Below are positions 9,269-17,700 of a stretch of DNA of 64,000 bases, in pieces. Within the stretch, counting starts at the first letter, position 1. Every line of letters begins with the position of its first letter. Position numbers and translations under genes: made by a program. Under the pieces are notes generated by a model. The model did no database searches. It was not told the DNA's origin and saw nothing but the letters and a program-made list of their open reading frames with translations. The stretch is from the NCBI GenBank assembly GCA_026389265.1, contig JAPLIE010000045.1, positions 1 through 64,000 on the forward strand, in the 5' to 3' direction. Origin of the DNA: Cyanobacteriota bacterium (lineage in GTDB: Bacteria; Cyanobacteriota; Cyanobacteriia; PCC-6307; Cyanobiaceae).

Positions 9269-9463
9269 ATGCGCACCACCGTGACGCTCGACGATGAACT
9301 GCTGGCCAAGGCCGAGCAGCTGTGCGGAGACCTGGAACGGAGCGCCCTGTTGAAGGAAGCTCTGCGGGCTCTGGTGCAGCGCGAGAGCGCCAAGCGACTG
9401 GCGGCCCTGAGCGGCAGTGAACCCGCGCTGGAAACGATCCCCCGCCGGCAGAGCGCGGCGTGA
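9269..9463 (+). CDS. vapB: VapB-family antitoxin
   Basis: A 64-residue ribbon-helix-helix antitoxin beginning MRTTVTLDDELLAKAEQL, the usual VapB start; the middle (ALLKEALRALVQRESAKRLA) also fits the family. ATG 9269 is chosen because it gives the family N-terminus. It overlaps the remnant toxin start by GTGA at 9460. Because that toxin is broken, this antitoxin has no functional partner in the window and may act only on its own promoter or on a related toxin elsewhere. Confidence 0.8.
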   Translation: MRTTVTLDDELLAKAEQLCGDLERSALLKEALRALVQRESAKRLAALSGSEPALETIPRRQSAA

Positions 9464-9700
9464 TCCTGATCGACACCCGCCACGCCCCTGCAGGAAGGCG
9501 AGGTGCTGATCCATCCCTGGGTGATCGGCGAACTGGCCTGCGGCAATCTGCGCAACCGATCTCAAGTACTGGATCTGTTGCAGGGCCTGCAGGCAGCGAC
9601 GGTGGCCAGCGATGCGGAAGTGTTGCTGCTGATTGAGCGCGAGCGGCTGATGGGCCGAGGTATTGGCTATGTCGATGTCCACTACGAGGTCGCCTTCTAG
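9460..9700 (+). pseudogene. VapC PIN-domain toxin, deleted and truncated
   Basis: The GTG at 9460 opens with VILIDTRHA, like a VapC N-terminus (first catalytic Asp), but the frame then departs. The match resumes in another frame at LQEGEVLIHPWVIGELACGN (from about 9490), so some 20 codons are missing. The protein then reads well as far as GIGYVDVH and stops shortly afterwards, losing the C-terminal strand. It abuts the truncated hsdS on the other strand, so both probably lost their ends at the same breakpoint (about 9680-9765). Confidence 0.75.
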
Positions 9701-9987
9701 AGCTGCCGTAGTAGACGTTTGAGCCGTTTAGGCGGCTTGCGCGGCCATGGCTCTCGTTTTGCCAGGACTCCCTCGTCTATCGGAAATCCAACAACAAGCT
9801 GGCTAAGCCGGACAACCTTATAGCCGGACAAGTCCTGGCTTGCCACTCTTTTTTTGAACTTGTTTGCCTGCTCAACCAGTCCATCTCTCATTGTCATCGA
9901 GAGGACCTGGTATTTTCCTTGACCCGCTTTTACTGAAGGCGCCTTGTGGATCAGGCTTTCCAAGGACACAACATTTATCTGGTTCAT
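9697..9987 (-). pseudogene. hsdS: hsdS N-terminal fragment (type I specificity subunit)
   Basis: A frame of 96 residues starting at ATG 9987, overlapping the hsdM TGA (ATGA). Residues 8-70 match the start of a specificity subunit target-recognition domain (SLIHKAPSVKAGQGKYQVLS, QLVVGFPIDEGVLA). From there it becomes a basic, unrelated tail and stops. The second recognition domain and the coiled coils are absent. A separate hsdS tail-like fragment exists at 33051-33221. Confidence 0.75.
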
Positions 9988-11838
9988 CGCAGCATCCCCT
10001 CCAGATCCTCGATCCCCTGCAGGATCTCCTGCTCGATCGTCCGCAGTTCCGCCAGGATCTCCAACGGTGGGCGGTGCTCCACCTCGTCGTGGATGAGCTC
10101 CTTGTAGCGGTTGAGGCTGAGGTCGTAGCCCTGCTCGGCAATCTCCGCCTTGGGCACGCAGAAGCTTTGGGCGCTGCGTTCCCGCTCTCTCTCTGAATCC
10201 TTGCGTTGGCGCCAGCGATCCAGGCAGTCGGGCAGGTTGTTCTTCTCGTGCTCGCCCTCGGCCAGGGCGTCCTTGGGAGCAGGCCCGAGCTTCTCCAGCG
10301 GCAGCAGCGGATTGCGCTTGTCGTCGAGGCTCCAGCCGTCGGCGGTCATGTCGTAGAACCACACCTGATCGGTGCCGCCACGGCCGGTTTTGGTGAAGAA
10401 CAGGATCGCAGTGCTCACTCCTGCATAGGGGCGGAACACTCCGCTCGGCAGCGACACCACGCCTTCGAGGAAATGGTCTTCTACCAGGGTGCGGCGCAGC
10501 TCCTTGTGGGCCTTGCTGGATCCGAAGAGCACGCCATCTGGCACGATCACCGCCGCCCGCCCGCCGGGTTTGAGCAGCTGCAGGAAGAGCGCCATGAACA
10601 GCAGCTCGGTCTTTTTGGTCTTCACCACCCGCTGCAGCTTGCCGCTCGTGCTCTCGTAATCCAGCGAACCGGCAAAGGGTGGATTGGCCAGGACCAAGGT
10701 GTACTTGTTTTCCTCGCTGGCGCTGTCTTCCGAGAGCGAATCGCGGTAGCTCACATCAGGGTTCTCCACCCCGTGCAGGAGCATGTTCATAGCGCCGATG
10801 CGCAGCATCGTGTTGTCGAAATCAAAGCCATGGAACAGGCCATGGTTGAAGTGCTCGCGCAGCTCCGGATCGCTGAGCACCTCGGGGTGGTGCTTCGCGT
10901 AGGTATTCACCCACCGCCACCGGGAAGCCGCATGTGCCGCAGGCCGGATCCACCATCACATCGCGTGGGGTGGGCTCGGTCATGGCCACCATCAGCTCGA
11001 TGATGTGGCGGGGCGTGCGGAACTGGCCGTTGGTGCCGGCGGTGGCCAGCTTGCCGAGCATGTACTCGTAGATATCGCCCTTGGTGTCGCGGTCCTCCAT
11101 CGGCACCGCATCGAGCAGCTCCACCACCTTGGTGAGCAGCCCCGGCGTGGGGATCGTGAAGCGCGCATCACGCATGTGGGTGGCGTAAGCCGATTCCTCA
11201 CCGCCCAGCTCCCGCAGGAACGGGAACACCCGCTCGCCCACCACCTTGTACATCGAGGCGGCCTCGCCCAGCTCCTTGAAGCGGCTCCACCGCAGCTCTT
11301 GGCTGTCGTCGGGAAAGATGTGGCGGCGCATTGGCTGCCCCGAACGCTGGCTGCGCCGCTCCTCAAGAGTTTCCAGCTCATCGAGCCGGCGAATGAATAG
11401 CACGTAAGTGAGCTGCTCCAGCACCTCCAACGGGTTGGCGATGCCGCCGCTCCAGAAGGCATCCCAGATCCGGTCGATCTGATTGCGGAGCTCACCGGTA
11501 AGTACCGAGGCCGCCGTGGTGCCGGGGGCGATGGCGGATTGGGGGGCTGGCGCGGCTGAGCCGTTGCCGCTGCGGCGGGTGCGGGTGCCTGCTGCACTAG
11601 CAGCCGTTCGCGAAGGCGGGTCGATCCCCGGCGCTCTCAGGCCACCGCCGGGGCCTTTCACACCCTCGGCGGCACCCAGGGCCACCACCTGGCCCCTGAT
11701 CTCCTTCAGATCCTCATCGCTGATGGGCTCTCCCGTCTCGCGCTCCAGGGCAGCGCGAATCTCGTCGTTTGTGATCCGGCTGCCGTCCTCCGGGATCAGA
11801 GCGATCAGGTCGTTGACGAGGTCGGCGAGGTCGGGCAT
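9984..11838 (-). pseudogene. hsdM: hsdM (type I DNA methyltransferase subunit), frameshifted
   Basis: The N-terminal part (11838 to about 10895) carries the HsdM helical domain (IDRIWDAFWSGG, LEQLTYVLFIRRLDELE) and methyltransferase motif I, DPACGTCGF, where the usual second glycine and following leucine are changed. At about 10893 one extra base moves the frame; removing it restores GEYLREHHPEVLSDP. The rest to 9984 is intact, with catalytic motif IV NPPF near 10680 and the C-terminal region that contacts HsdS. The mixture of motif change and frameshift points to a dead gene rather than only a sequencing slip. Confidence 0.85.
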
Positions 11839-12192
11839 CGGAGCGGGCTGGAGACGCTGGGCTGGGGATCAGGGAAGCAGAGCCTGGGACTGGCGAGAGG
11901 ACCTGAACCTGGGTGATCTCACGATGGCTTGGCGGGCATGAAACAGATCAGTCGCCGAGCGAAAGACCAGATCGGGGTGTGTTGGTGACCATTTCCGACT
12001 TCACGTGACACCAGTTTGCGTAGTTCTACAGCGAGGCAGCGGCAGATGCAGTGCGATCTCCATGCCCGTGCTGGCGTGGCTATGCACCAACCGCATAGTT
12101 TTTTGATCGGGACTCTGCGAGGACTGGCGGATTCTCATCGGCCTAACCGAGCTGGCGAGCTATCATTACATGTAACCTCAGCGCAAGCCACC
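11839..12192. other. Gene-free stretch with candidate mazEF-type operator
   Basis: No convincing coding frame was seen. The perfect palindrome TTACATGTAA at 12166-12175 lies 17 bases before the antitoxin start and is a plausible site for autoregulation by the antitoxin or the toxin-antitoxin complex. The rest is probably the decayed upstream flank of hsdM. Confidence 0.5.
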
Positions 12193-12456
12193 ATGGAAGC
12201 GGAAGCCACTCCAAGCGCCAGCCCCGACGACATCCGCCGCGCAGCCACCCGCCGCAAGGTGCGCGCACACCGGCAGCGATTGCGGGCCAAGGGCATGCGG
12301 CCGATCCAGATCTGGGTGCCGGATGTGCATTCACCTGAGTTTGCTGCCGAGGCCCGGCGGCAATGTCTGTTGGCCAATGCCAGCCCCGAGGAGGCAGAGA
12401 TCCAGGCCTTCATCGACTCGGTGTACGAGTGGCCTGACGACGAGTACAGCCAGTGA
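12193..12456 (+). CDS. MazE-family (DUF3018-like) antitoxin
   Basis: An 87-residue charged protein with a basic core (RRKVRAHRQRLRAKGMRPIQ) followed by IWVPDVHSPEFAAEARRQ, a pattern of antitoxins annotated as MazE-family/DUF3018, and an acidic C-terminus (YEWPDDEY) suited to toxin binding. ATG 12193 is chosen because the family begins near here and the palindrome lies just upstream; the frame remains open further 5'. It overlaps the toxin start by GTGA. It looks intact, unlike the neighbouring vapBC pair. Confidence 0.78.
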   Translation: MEAEATPSASPDDIRRAATRRKVRAHRQRLRAKGMRPIQIWVPDVHSPEFAAEARRQCLLANASPEEAEIQAFIDSVYEWPDDEYSQ

Positions 12457-12782
12457 AGCGCGGTGAGCTCTGGACCATGGCCGGCGGCTCCGGCTATGCC
12501 AGCAAGCCCCGCCCTGTGGTGATTGTTCAGGACGACGCCTTTACCGCCCGCGACTCCGTGACGGTGTGCCTGATCACGACTGATCCGTCTGATCTGCTGG
12601 TCTTTCGCGTCCCCGTCGAGCCCACAACGGAGAACGGTCTGCGAGCCGCCAGCCGCCTGATGGTCGACAAGGTCACCACCGTGCCCAAAAGCCGCTTGGG
12701 CCAACGCATCGGCCGCCTAGCCGATGACGACCTGCTGCGCCTCAATCGCTCGTTGCTGGTGTTTCTAGGCCTGGCCCGCTGA
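12453..12782 (+). CDS. MazF/PemK-family toxin (endoribonuclease)
   Basis: A 109-residue toxin expected to cut mRNA. The family landmarks are present: MKRGELWTM at the start, KPRPVVIVQDD near residue 18, then VCLITTDPSD and the C-terminal LMVDKVTTVPKSRLGQRIG containing the conserved D/K pair and the Ser/Thr region. The GTG start at 12453 overlaps the antitoxin stop, typical of such operons. Length is normal and no lesion was seen. Confidence 0.88.
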   Translation: MKRGELWTMAGGSGYASKPRPVVIVQDDAFTARDSVTVCLITTDPSDLLVFRVPVEPTTENGLRAASRLMVDKVTTVPKSRLGQRIGRLADDDLLRLNRSLLVFLGLAR

Positions 12783-12800
12783 GCGCGGATCAGCTCAGCC

Positions 12801-14771
12801 TCACAGCCTAAACATCACCTGGGAAATCACCACCCAGGCGTTCTTGTCGCCGAACACGTCATAGGTGGTGAGTTTGTAATTGCCCTCCAGGCCCAGCTGC
12901 AGCCAGGGATTCACATCCCAGAGCACGTTGGCGAAGATGCCGCTGTTGACCTGCAGGCCGAACAGCCCGGAGTCCTGGGCATTGTCGATGCCATAGCCGA
13001 GGTTGAGGCGCAGGTTGTCGGCCACATACACATAGAACTGGCCCCAGCCGCCGGCGGTGGGCACGGCCTGGTTGGTGGCGCGGTTGTAGGTCTGGAGGAT
13101 GCCGGCCATGTATTCGCCCAACCCCTGGCCGGTGTAGAGCTCGCCGCTGAGGCCGAAGCGGCGGCCCAGGGCGATCTGCCCATCGATGGCGGCCCCCCAG
13201 ACGTTCACCGTGCTGCGATCGGACACCAGGGTGAGCGGATCGGTGGGGCGGATGTTGTCGAGCACCCGCAGCTGGCCCACGATCCCGGACACCCCCAGCT
13301 CCACCGGCCGCAGACTGCGGCCACCGGCACGGTCGGCGTAGGCGCCGAAACCGAAGTTCAGCCGCGCCTCCAGGTTGGGCCAGCCGTTGTCCTCCACGAT
13401 CTCCTGACCCTGGAGATTGGCCAAATCCACGTTGCTGGGCAGGGCGGTGGTGACCGGCGAGGAGGCCGCCAGCTGCACCACCCCACCAAAACCAGGGCCC
13501 GCCTCAAAGGTGCGCTCCACCCGGAACTGGGGCCGATAGGCGCCGGGGTTGCCGGTGGCGGCCAACTTGCCGTTGGGCAGGGTGTCCGGGTCTCGGGGGG
13601 CGAACACATCGAAGTTCTGGCCGGCGGCCACCCGCCAGGCGCCATTGCCGATTTCGCCGTAAGCCACCACCGGCGTGAAGCTGTAGCCCTCGGCCAGCAG
13701 GTTGTCCTGCAGCCAGAAGATGGCAAAGGCGCCGGGGGTCCAGGAGCCCCACTTCGGCCCGCGGAAGGCCGCATACACCATGCTCTGCTGGGCCGAGAGG
13801 TCGTAGGAGGCGGCCGGATCCTTCGGGCTCACGATCAGGGGCTGGCCCGGGTTGAAGGTGTAACGACTGCTGGAGAAGCCCAGCAGCTTGGCCTCGGCCC
13901 AGAGGCGCAGGGTGGCGTCGCCGGCCTGGAGGGCGAAGCCCTTGCCGGGGGTGTAGGTGGCCGTTGATGCCGGTGCGGTGGGAGCGCCGGCAGAGGCTGG
14001 AGCGCTCAGGGTGCTGGGGATGCCTTCAGCCGCGGCGGTTGCGGGGGGGGCTGGAGCGCTGGGTGTGGCGGCCACCGGGCCGGGGGCCGGAGCGGTGGAG
14101 CCCGGAGCCGTGGAACCCGGAGCCGCTGCAGGCGCCGTAACACCGGCGGCGGGGGTGATGGTGGCGGAAGGCGCTGGGGCTGATGCAGTTGCAGGGGCGG
14201 CGGATTGGGAAGCGGCCGCAATGGGCAGGGCCCCACCAGCAGCGAGTGCGGCGGCGGTGGGAGCGCTGGAGATGGCAGCGCCTGGAATGGCAGCACCAGG
14301 GGTGGCGGACTGGCTGGTGAGCTGCTGGCGTAGCTGGGCCAGGTCGGCGGCGAGGGTGTCCTGGCGGGTGGTTTCGGCGGCCAGTTGGCTCTGCTGGGCT
14401 GCGATCCGCTGGCGCGAGGCGGCCAGTTCCTGCTCCAGTCGCTCCAATCGGCTCAGGGCATCGCCGGGGGTGCGGCAGGCGGGGGCGGCGGACAGCTTCG
14501 CCGGCAGAGCCGGATCGGCCCGCAGGAGCTCGGCCGGCGTCGTGGTGGCAGGTAAACCCAGGGCGTGGCGGCACCCGGGCACCGCCAGGCTGGCGGCCAT
14601 TCCCGGCGGCTCAGGTGCGTTGGCCCGGGCGGGGGGAAGCAGCGCGATCGCCCCGCCTCCCGCCAGCAGCAGGGGGAGCAGAAACGGACTAGGCCGGCAC
14701 TGTTGAAGCAGACCGTGTAGGGACCACGAGCCAAGGGGAAACACCAGGGCAGTGCGGGCCAGGTTCAACAC
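12801..14771 (-). CDS. Outer-membrane beta-barrel protein with coiled coil and Ala/Pro linker (DcaP/porin-like)
   Basis: A 656-residue exported protein. An N-terminal hydrophobic segment is followed by a coiled coil (about residues 105-150, ERLEQELAASRQRIAAQQSQ), a long low-complexity Ala/Pro/Thr/Ser linker (about 155-270) and a beta-rich barrel to the C-terminus. The barrel resembles porins of the DcaP/FlxA-like group: YTFNPGQPLI, AAFRGPKWG, RVAAGQNFDVFAPRDP, and a terminal strand ending in FRL. It probably forms a pore for small solutes. The substrate is unknown. The exact start is uncertain. Confidence 0.7.
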   Translation of the reverse strand: MLNLARTALVFPLGSWSLHGLLQQCRPSPFLLPLLLAGGGAIALLPPARANAPEPPGMAASLAVPGCRHALGLPATTTPAELLRADPALPAKLSAAPACRTPGDALSRLERLEQELAASRQRIAAQQSQLAAETTRQDTLAADLAQLRQQLTSQSATPGAAIPGAAISSAPTAAALAAGGALPIAAASQSAAPATASAPAPSATITPAAGVTAPAAAPGSTAPGSTAPAPGPVAATPSAPAPPATAAAEGIPSTLSAPASAGAPTAPASTATYTPGKGFALQAGDATLRLWAEAKLLGFSSSRYTFNPGQPLIVSPKDPAASYDLSAQQSMVYAAFRGPKWGSWTPGAFAIFWLQDNLLAEGYSFTPVVAYGEIGNGAWRVAAGQNFDVFAPRDPDTLPNGKLAATGNPGAYRPQFRVERTFEAGPGFGGVVQLAASSPVTTALPSNVDLANLQGQEIVEDNGWPNLEARLNFGFGAYADRAGGRSLRPVELGVSGIVGQLRVLDNIRPTDPLTLVSDRSTVNVWGAAIDGQIALGRRFGLSGELYTGQGLGEYMAGILQTYNRATNQAVPTAGGWGQFYVYVADNLRLNLGYGIDNAQDSGLFGLQVNSGIFANVLWDVNPWLQLGLEGNYKLTTYDVFGDKNAWVVISQVMFRL

Positions 14772-14842
14772 GCAGTTCAGGGAAAGCTGGCTGGATGATC
14801 GCTATGGGTGCGGCGATTTGCCATCGATCAGCGGCGCTGGCT

Positions 14843-14860
14843 CTGCGCAGAAAACGCAAA
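14843..14860 (+). repeat. 18-bp repeat CTGCGCAGAAAACGCAAA, copy 1
   Basis: Identical to 16498-16515. It combines the palindrome CTGCGCAG with AAAACGCAAA and lies 14 bases before the ATG of the signal-peptide relic. Both copies precede genes with related signal peptides, so it may be a shared upstream element or duplicated flank. Confidence 0.7.
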
Positions 14861-14874
14861 TCTTCGGTTCAACG

Positions 14875-15177
14875 ATGCGCACACCGCGGACCATTTCCCC
14901 TTGCCAAGCCCTCCGTCCCGGTTCGGCAACGCGGCACCTCTGGAGGGTGGCCCTGGGGCTCGCGGCCCTGGTGCTTGGTTACCCGTAAGCCCCGCGGGCT
15001 CTCGCCGCTGCCGGGGCCGAGGCGCTGGCAGCGGCGGCTGGCTGGGAAAGCGCCGTGGCTGGCAGGGCAGCTCCGGCGGGGAGTGCGGAGGCGCTGAGAG
15101 CGCTGGCGTTGGCAGCAGCTGGGACGGCAGCGACCGCCGCCTGCCCACTGGCCGATGAGCTCAAGGCAAACGAATAG
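14875..15177 (+). pseudogene. Signal-peptide relic with in-frame TAA
   Basis: From ATG 14875 the frame gives a signal peptide (RVALGLAALVLGYP), a TAA at 14986-14988, then continues in frame through APRALA and an alanine-rich stretch to TAG at 15175. The DNA around the signal peptide closely matches that of the outer-membrane protein at 16615 (VALGLAGLVLGFLPAPQALA), so the stop probably replaced LP or PQ codons. The downstream alanine-rich part has no recognisable domain. Best read as a decayed duplicate of the 5' end of that gene. Confidence 0.5.
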
Positions 15178-15219
15178 GCTCTTTGGGGATGATTTGGCAG
15201 GCGTGGCTTTAGAGTTGAT

Positions 15220-16437
15220 ATGTATCTTTTGGCACCGATATTGAGCCTTAACCGCCGGCGCCGTCATCGCCTCCAGTCGTTGCTGATCGCCCCATGGGCT
15301 CTGGCTGTCTTGGCGATGGCGCCAGAGCTGGTCAGGGCCGCAACGCCGCCGGCTGGGGTTAAGGCCGGTGGGGCCAAGACCGGTGGGATCAGGACCGTTT
15401 TCACCGGTGATGTGATCAACGGCAAGAAGGTGGTGAGTTCACTCAATACCGACGACCTGGAGCCCGGCCGCAAACACCTGCTTTATTTCCAGGGTGTTCA
15501 GATGGCCACGGGGCAGTATTGGTATGTCTCAGTGATCGTGGCCAAGGGGATCCGGCCCGGCAAGCGTCTCACCCTAACCAGTGGTGTCCATGGCGATGAG
15601 ATGAGTTCGGTGCACACCGTCCAGACGATCATGGGTCGCCTCAAGCCGGCTGAAATGACAGGTACCGTGATGGCGGTTCTCGACATTGCCCGCCCGGCGG
15701 TGGAGAGCATGCAGCGGCGCTGGCCGAGTATGGGCCGGGGCCAGGAGTTGACCGACATGAACCGCGAGTGGCCCGGCAACGAACAGGGCATCGGTGCCGC
15801 CAGTCGCCAGGCCGGCCTGGTGTTCAATCGGCTGCTCAGGCCCAATACCGATCTGGCCATTGACTTCCATACGGGCACCACGGGCATCGATGCTGCCGCC
15901 TTTCACATCGGCGACATGCGCATCCCGGAGGTCAAGACGATGATGATGCTCTATCCCGTGCCGCTGATTTGGGACAATCCCGTGTATCCCAGTGTTCTGC
16001 ACAACGCATTCATCAAAGCCGGCATTCCCTGTTTCACTCCCGAGATTGGCCCGGCGCGGCGGCTCGATCTGGACATGATTCCTCTGTTCGTGGATGGCAC
16101 GCTGAATGTCTTGAAGCACTATGGCGTGATTCCTGGCCCCATCGGGCGCACTGCCATCGACGCCAATGTGTTGATCGGTCAGAACGTTTATACCGTCGTC
16201 AGTAGCCAGGGAGGCTTCATCGAATGGCTGGTGAAAATCACCGACAACGTGAGGGCTGGTCAAAAGCTGGCGATTCAGCGCAACGCCTTTGGTGAGGTGC
16301 TGGCTGAATACACCAGCCCCGTCCAGGGCCGGATCTCTGCTCTGCGCAGCGACGCCACATCGGAGCCTGGTAATGTGCTGGCGTTCATTCTGTCCACCTC
16401 AGCCCCAAGTTCTGGAGCGGTTCCCTATGCAGAATAG
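15220..16437 (+). CDS. Exported succinylglutamate desuccinylase/aspartoacylase-family protein (M14-like)
   Basis: A 405-residue zinc-dependent hydrolase family member. A signal peptide or anchor lies at about residues 18-40. Zinc and catalytic signatures are clear: SGVHGDEMS (His and Glu ligands, near 127) and DFHTGT (second His, near 213), with ARPAVESMQRRWP and DMNREWPG in between. The C-terminal beta domain (YTSPVQGRISALR) is typical of the group. It removes an acyl group from an unknown amide substrate. Because it appears exported, a role on external or periplasmic N-acyl compounds is more likely than arginine catabolism. Intact. Confidence 0.8.
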   Translation: MYLLAPILSLNRRRRHRLQSLLIAPWALAVLAMAPELVRAATPPAGVKAGGAKTGGIRTVFTGDVINGKKVVSSLNTDDLEPGRKHLLYFQGVQMATGQYWYVSVIVAKGIRPGKRLTLTSGVHGDEMSSVHTVQTIMGRLKPAEMTGTVMAVLDIARPAVESMQRRWPSMGRGQELTDMNREWPGNEQGIGAASRQAGLVFNRLLRPNTDLAIDFHTGTTGIDAAAFHIGDMRIPEVKTMMMLYPVPLIWDNPVYPSVLHNAFIKAGIPCFTPEIGPARRLDLDMIPLFVDGTLNVLKHYGVIPGPIGRTAIDANVLIGQNVYTVVSSQGGFIEWLVKITDNVRAGQKLAIQRNAFGEVLAEYTSPVQGRISALRSDATSEPGNVLAFILSTSAPSSGAVPYAE

Positions 16438-16497
16438 ATGCTTCGCCGGAGCTGACACTACTGAGTAACACCATTTCAAAATAGCTGCTCGGCGCCA

Positions 16498-16515
16498 CTG
16501 CGCAGAAAACGCAAA
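16498..16515 (+). repeat. 18-bp repeat CTGCGCAGAAAACGCAAA, copy 2
   Basis: Exact match to 14843-14860, lying 99 bases before the proposed start of the outer-membrane protein. A looser relative with longer flanking arms (GTTGC/GCAAC) is at 38111-38130. Confidence 0.7.
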
Positions 16516-16614
16516 ACTGTGGCATGTGCTCCAGGGCAGGCCTATCTTCTATGCGCCACCCATGGTTTGCATGGACACCATCTGGTCTGCATGAAAACAA
16601 ACTGGTCGCTTTCG

Positions 16615-17652
16615 ATGAAGCCCTTGCTGCAGACGATGCCGAATCCTTGTTCCCAAACTGCTGCCCCGGTCCGAAGATGTGGCCCATCTGGGGGGGTGGC
16701 CCTTGGTCTCGCGGGCTTGGTTTTGGGGTTCCTTCCAGCCCCGCAGGCCCTGGCAACGGAGCTTCCATTGCTCCCGTCAGCACCCGGGGCCGCCGAAATC
16801 TCCGTAAGCGGCCAGGGCGTTGCGGCGGTTCAAGCCAAACAACCCATGATCGCCCAGGCCCCGGGCCCGGCCACTGGAAGCGGCCAAGGGCAGGAAACAC
16901 CCCAGGAGCTCCGCACCGAGGAGGCCGGCCTGGCCAAGCAACTGGCCAACCCGGTGGCCTCGCTGATCAGCGTGCCCTTCCAGTTCAACTACGACCGTGG
17001 CATCGGCGTTCAGGAGAACATCCAGCGGGCCACCCTCAACATCCAGCCGGTGGTGCCCTTCAAGCTCTCGGCCAACTGGAACCTGATCTCCCGCACGATC
17101 CTGCCGGTGGTGAACTTCCAAGGCGCGGCCGGGGCGGAAACCGGCCAGCTCAATTTCGGTGACACCGTGCAAAGCCTGTTCTTCTCCCCCGCCAACCCCG
17201 GCCCCAGGGGCGTGATCTGGGGCGTCGGCCCGGTGGCCCTGCTGCCCACCGCCACCGGCCAACTCAGCGGCATCCACCAATGGGGCCTTGGACCCACCGG
17301 CGTGGCTCTGGTGCAGCGGGGCCCCTGGACCGTGGGCGCCCTGGCCAACCACCTCTGGAGCGTGGCCAACAACGGCTCCAATAGCAATGTGAATGCCACC
17401 TTTCTGCAGCCCTTCCTGAGCTACACCACCCCAACCGCCTGGACCATCAGCCTCAACACCGAATCCTCCTACGACTGGGCCGCCAACCGGTGGGCCGTGC
17501 CGATCAATCTTCTGGTGGGCAAGGTGACCAAGGTGGGCAACCAGCTCCTCTCTGTGGGAGCGGGCGTGCGCTATTGGGTCGATGGACCCGCTAGCGGCCC
17601 CCACGGCTGGGGAGCCCGCCTGGTGGCCACCCTGCTCTTTCCCACCCGCTGA
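16615..17652 (+). CDS. Outer-membrane transporter-like beta-barrel protein
   Basis: About 345 residues. A signal peptide (VALGLAGLVLGFLPAPQALA) is followed by a variable Gln/Pro/Gly region and then a beta-rich domain (LISVPFQFNYDRGIG, NWNLISRTILPVVNFQG, VGPVALLPTATGQ) like the predicted outer-membrane transporter family related to MetA of phenol degradation. The start is uncertain: ATGs at 16591, 16615 and 16636 all precede the signal peptide. Only 48 bases separate it from the second amidohydrolase, so the two may have been co-transcribed. Confidence 0.72.
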   Translation: MKPLLQTMPNPCSQTAAPVRRCGPSGGVALGLAGLVLGFLPAPQALATELPLLPSAPGAAEISVSGQGVAAVQAKQPMIAQAPGPATGSGQGQETPQELRTEEAGLAKQLANPVASLISVPFQFNYDRGIGVQENIQRATLNIQPVVPFKLSANWNLISRTILPVVNFQGAAGAETGQLNFGDTVQSLFFSPANPGPRGVIWGVGPVALLPTATGQLSGIHQWGLGPTGVALVQRGPWTVGALANHLWSVANNGSNSNVNATFLQPFLSYTTPTAWTISLNTESSYDWAANRWAVPINLLVGKVTKVGNQLLSVGAGVRYWVDGPASGPHGWGARLVATLLFPTR

Positions 17653-17700
17653 ACCCATCGCTCCAGTGCGCCCCCCCCCGATCCCATCCCCTGCCGCCCC

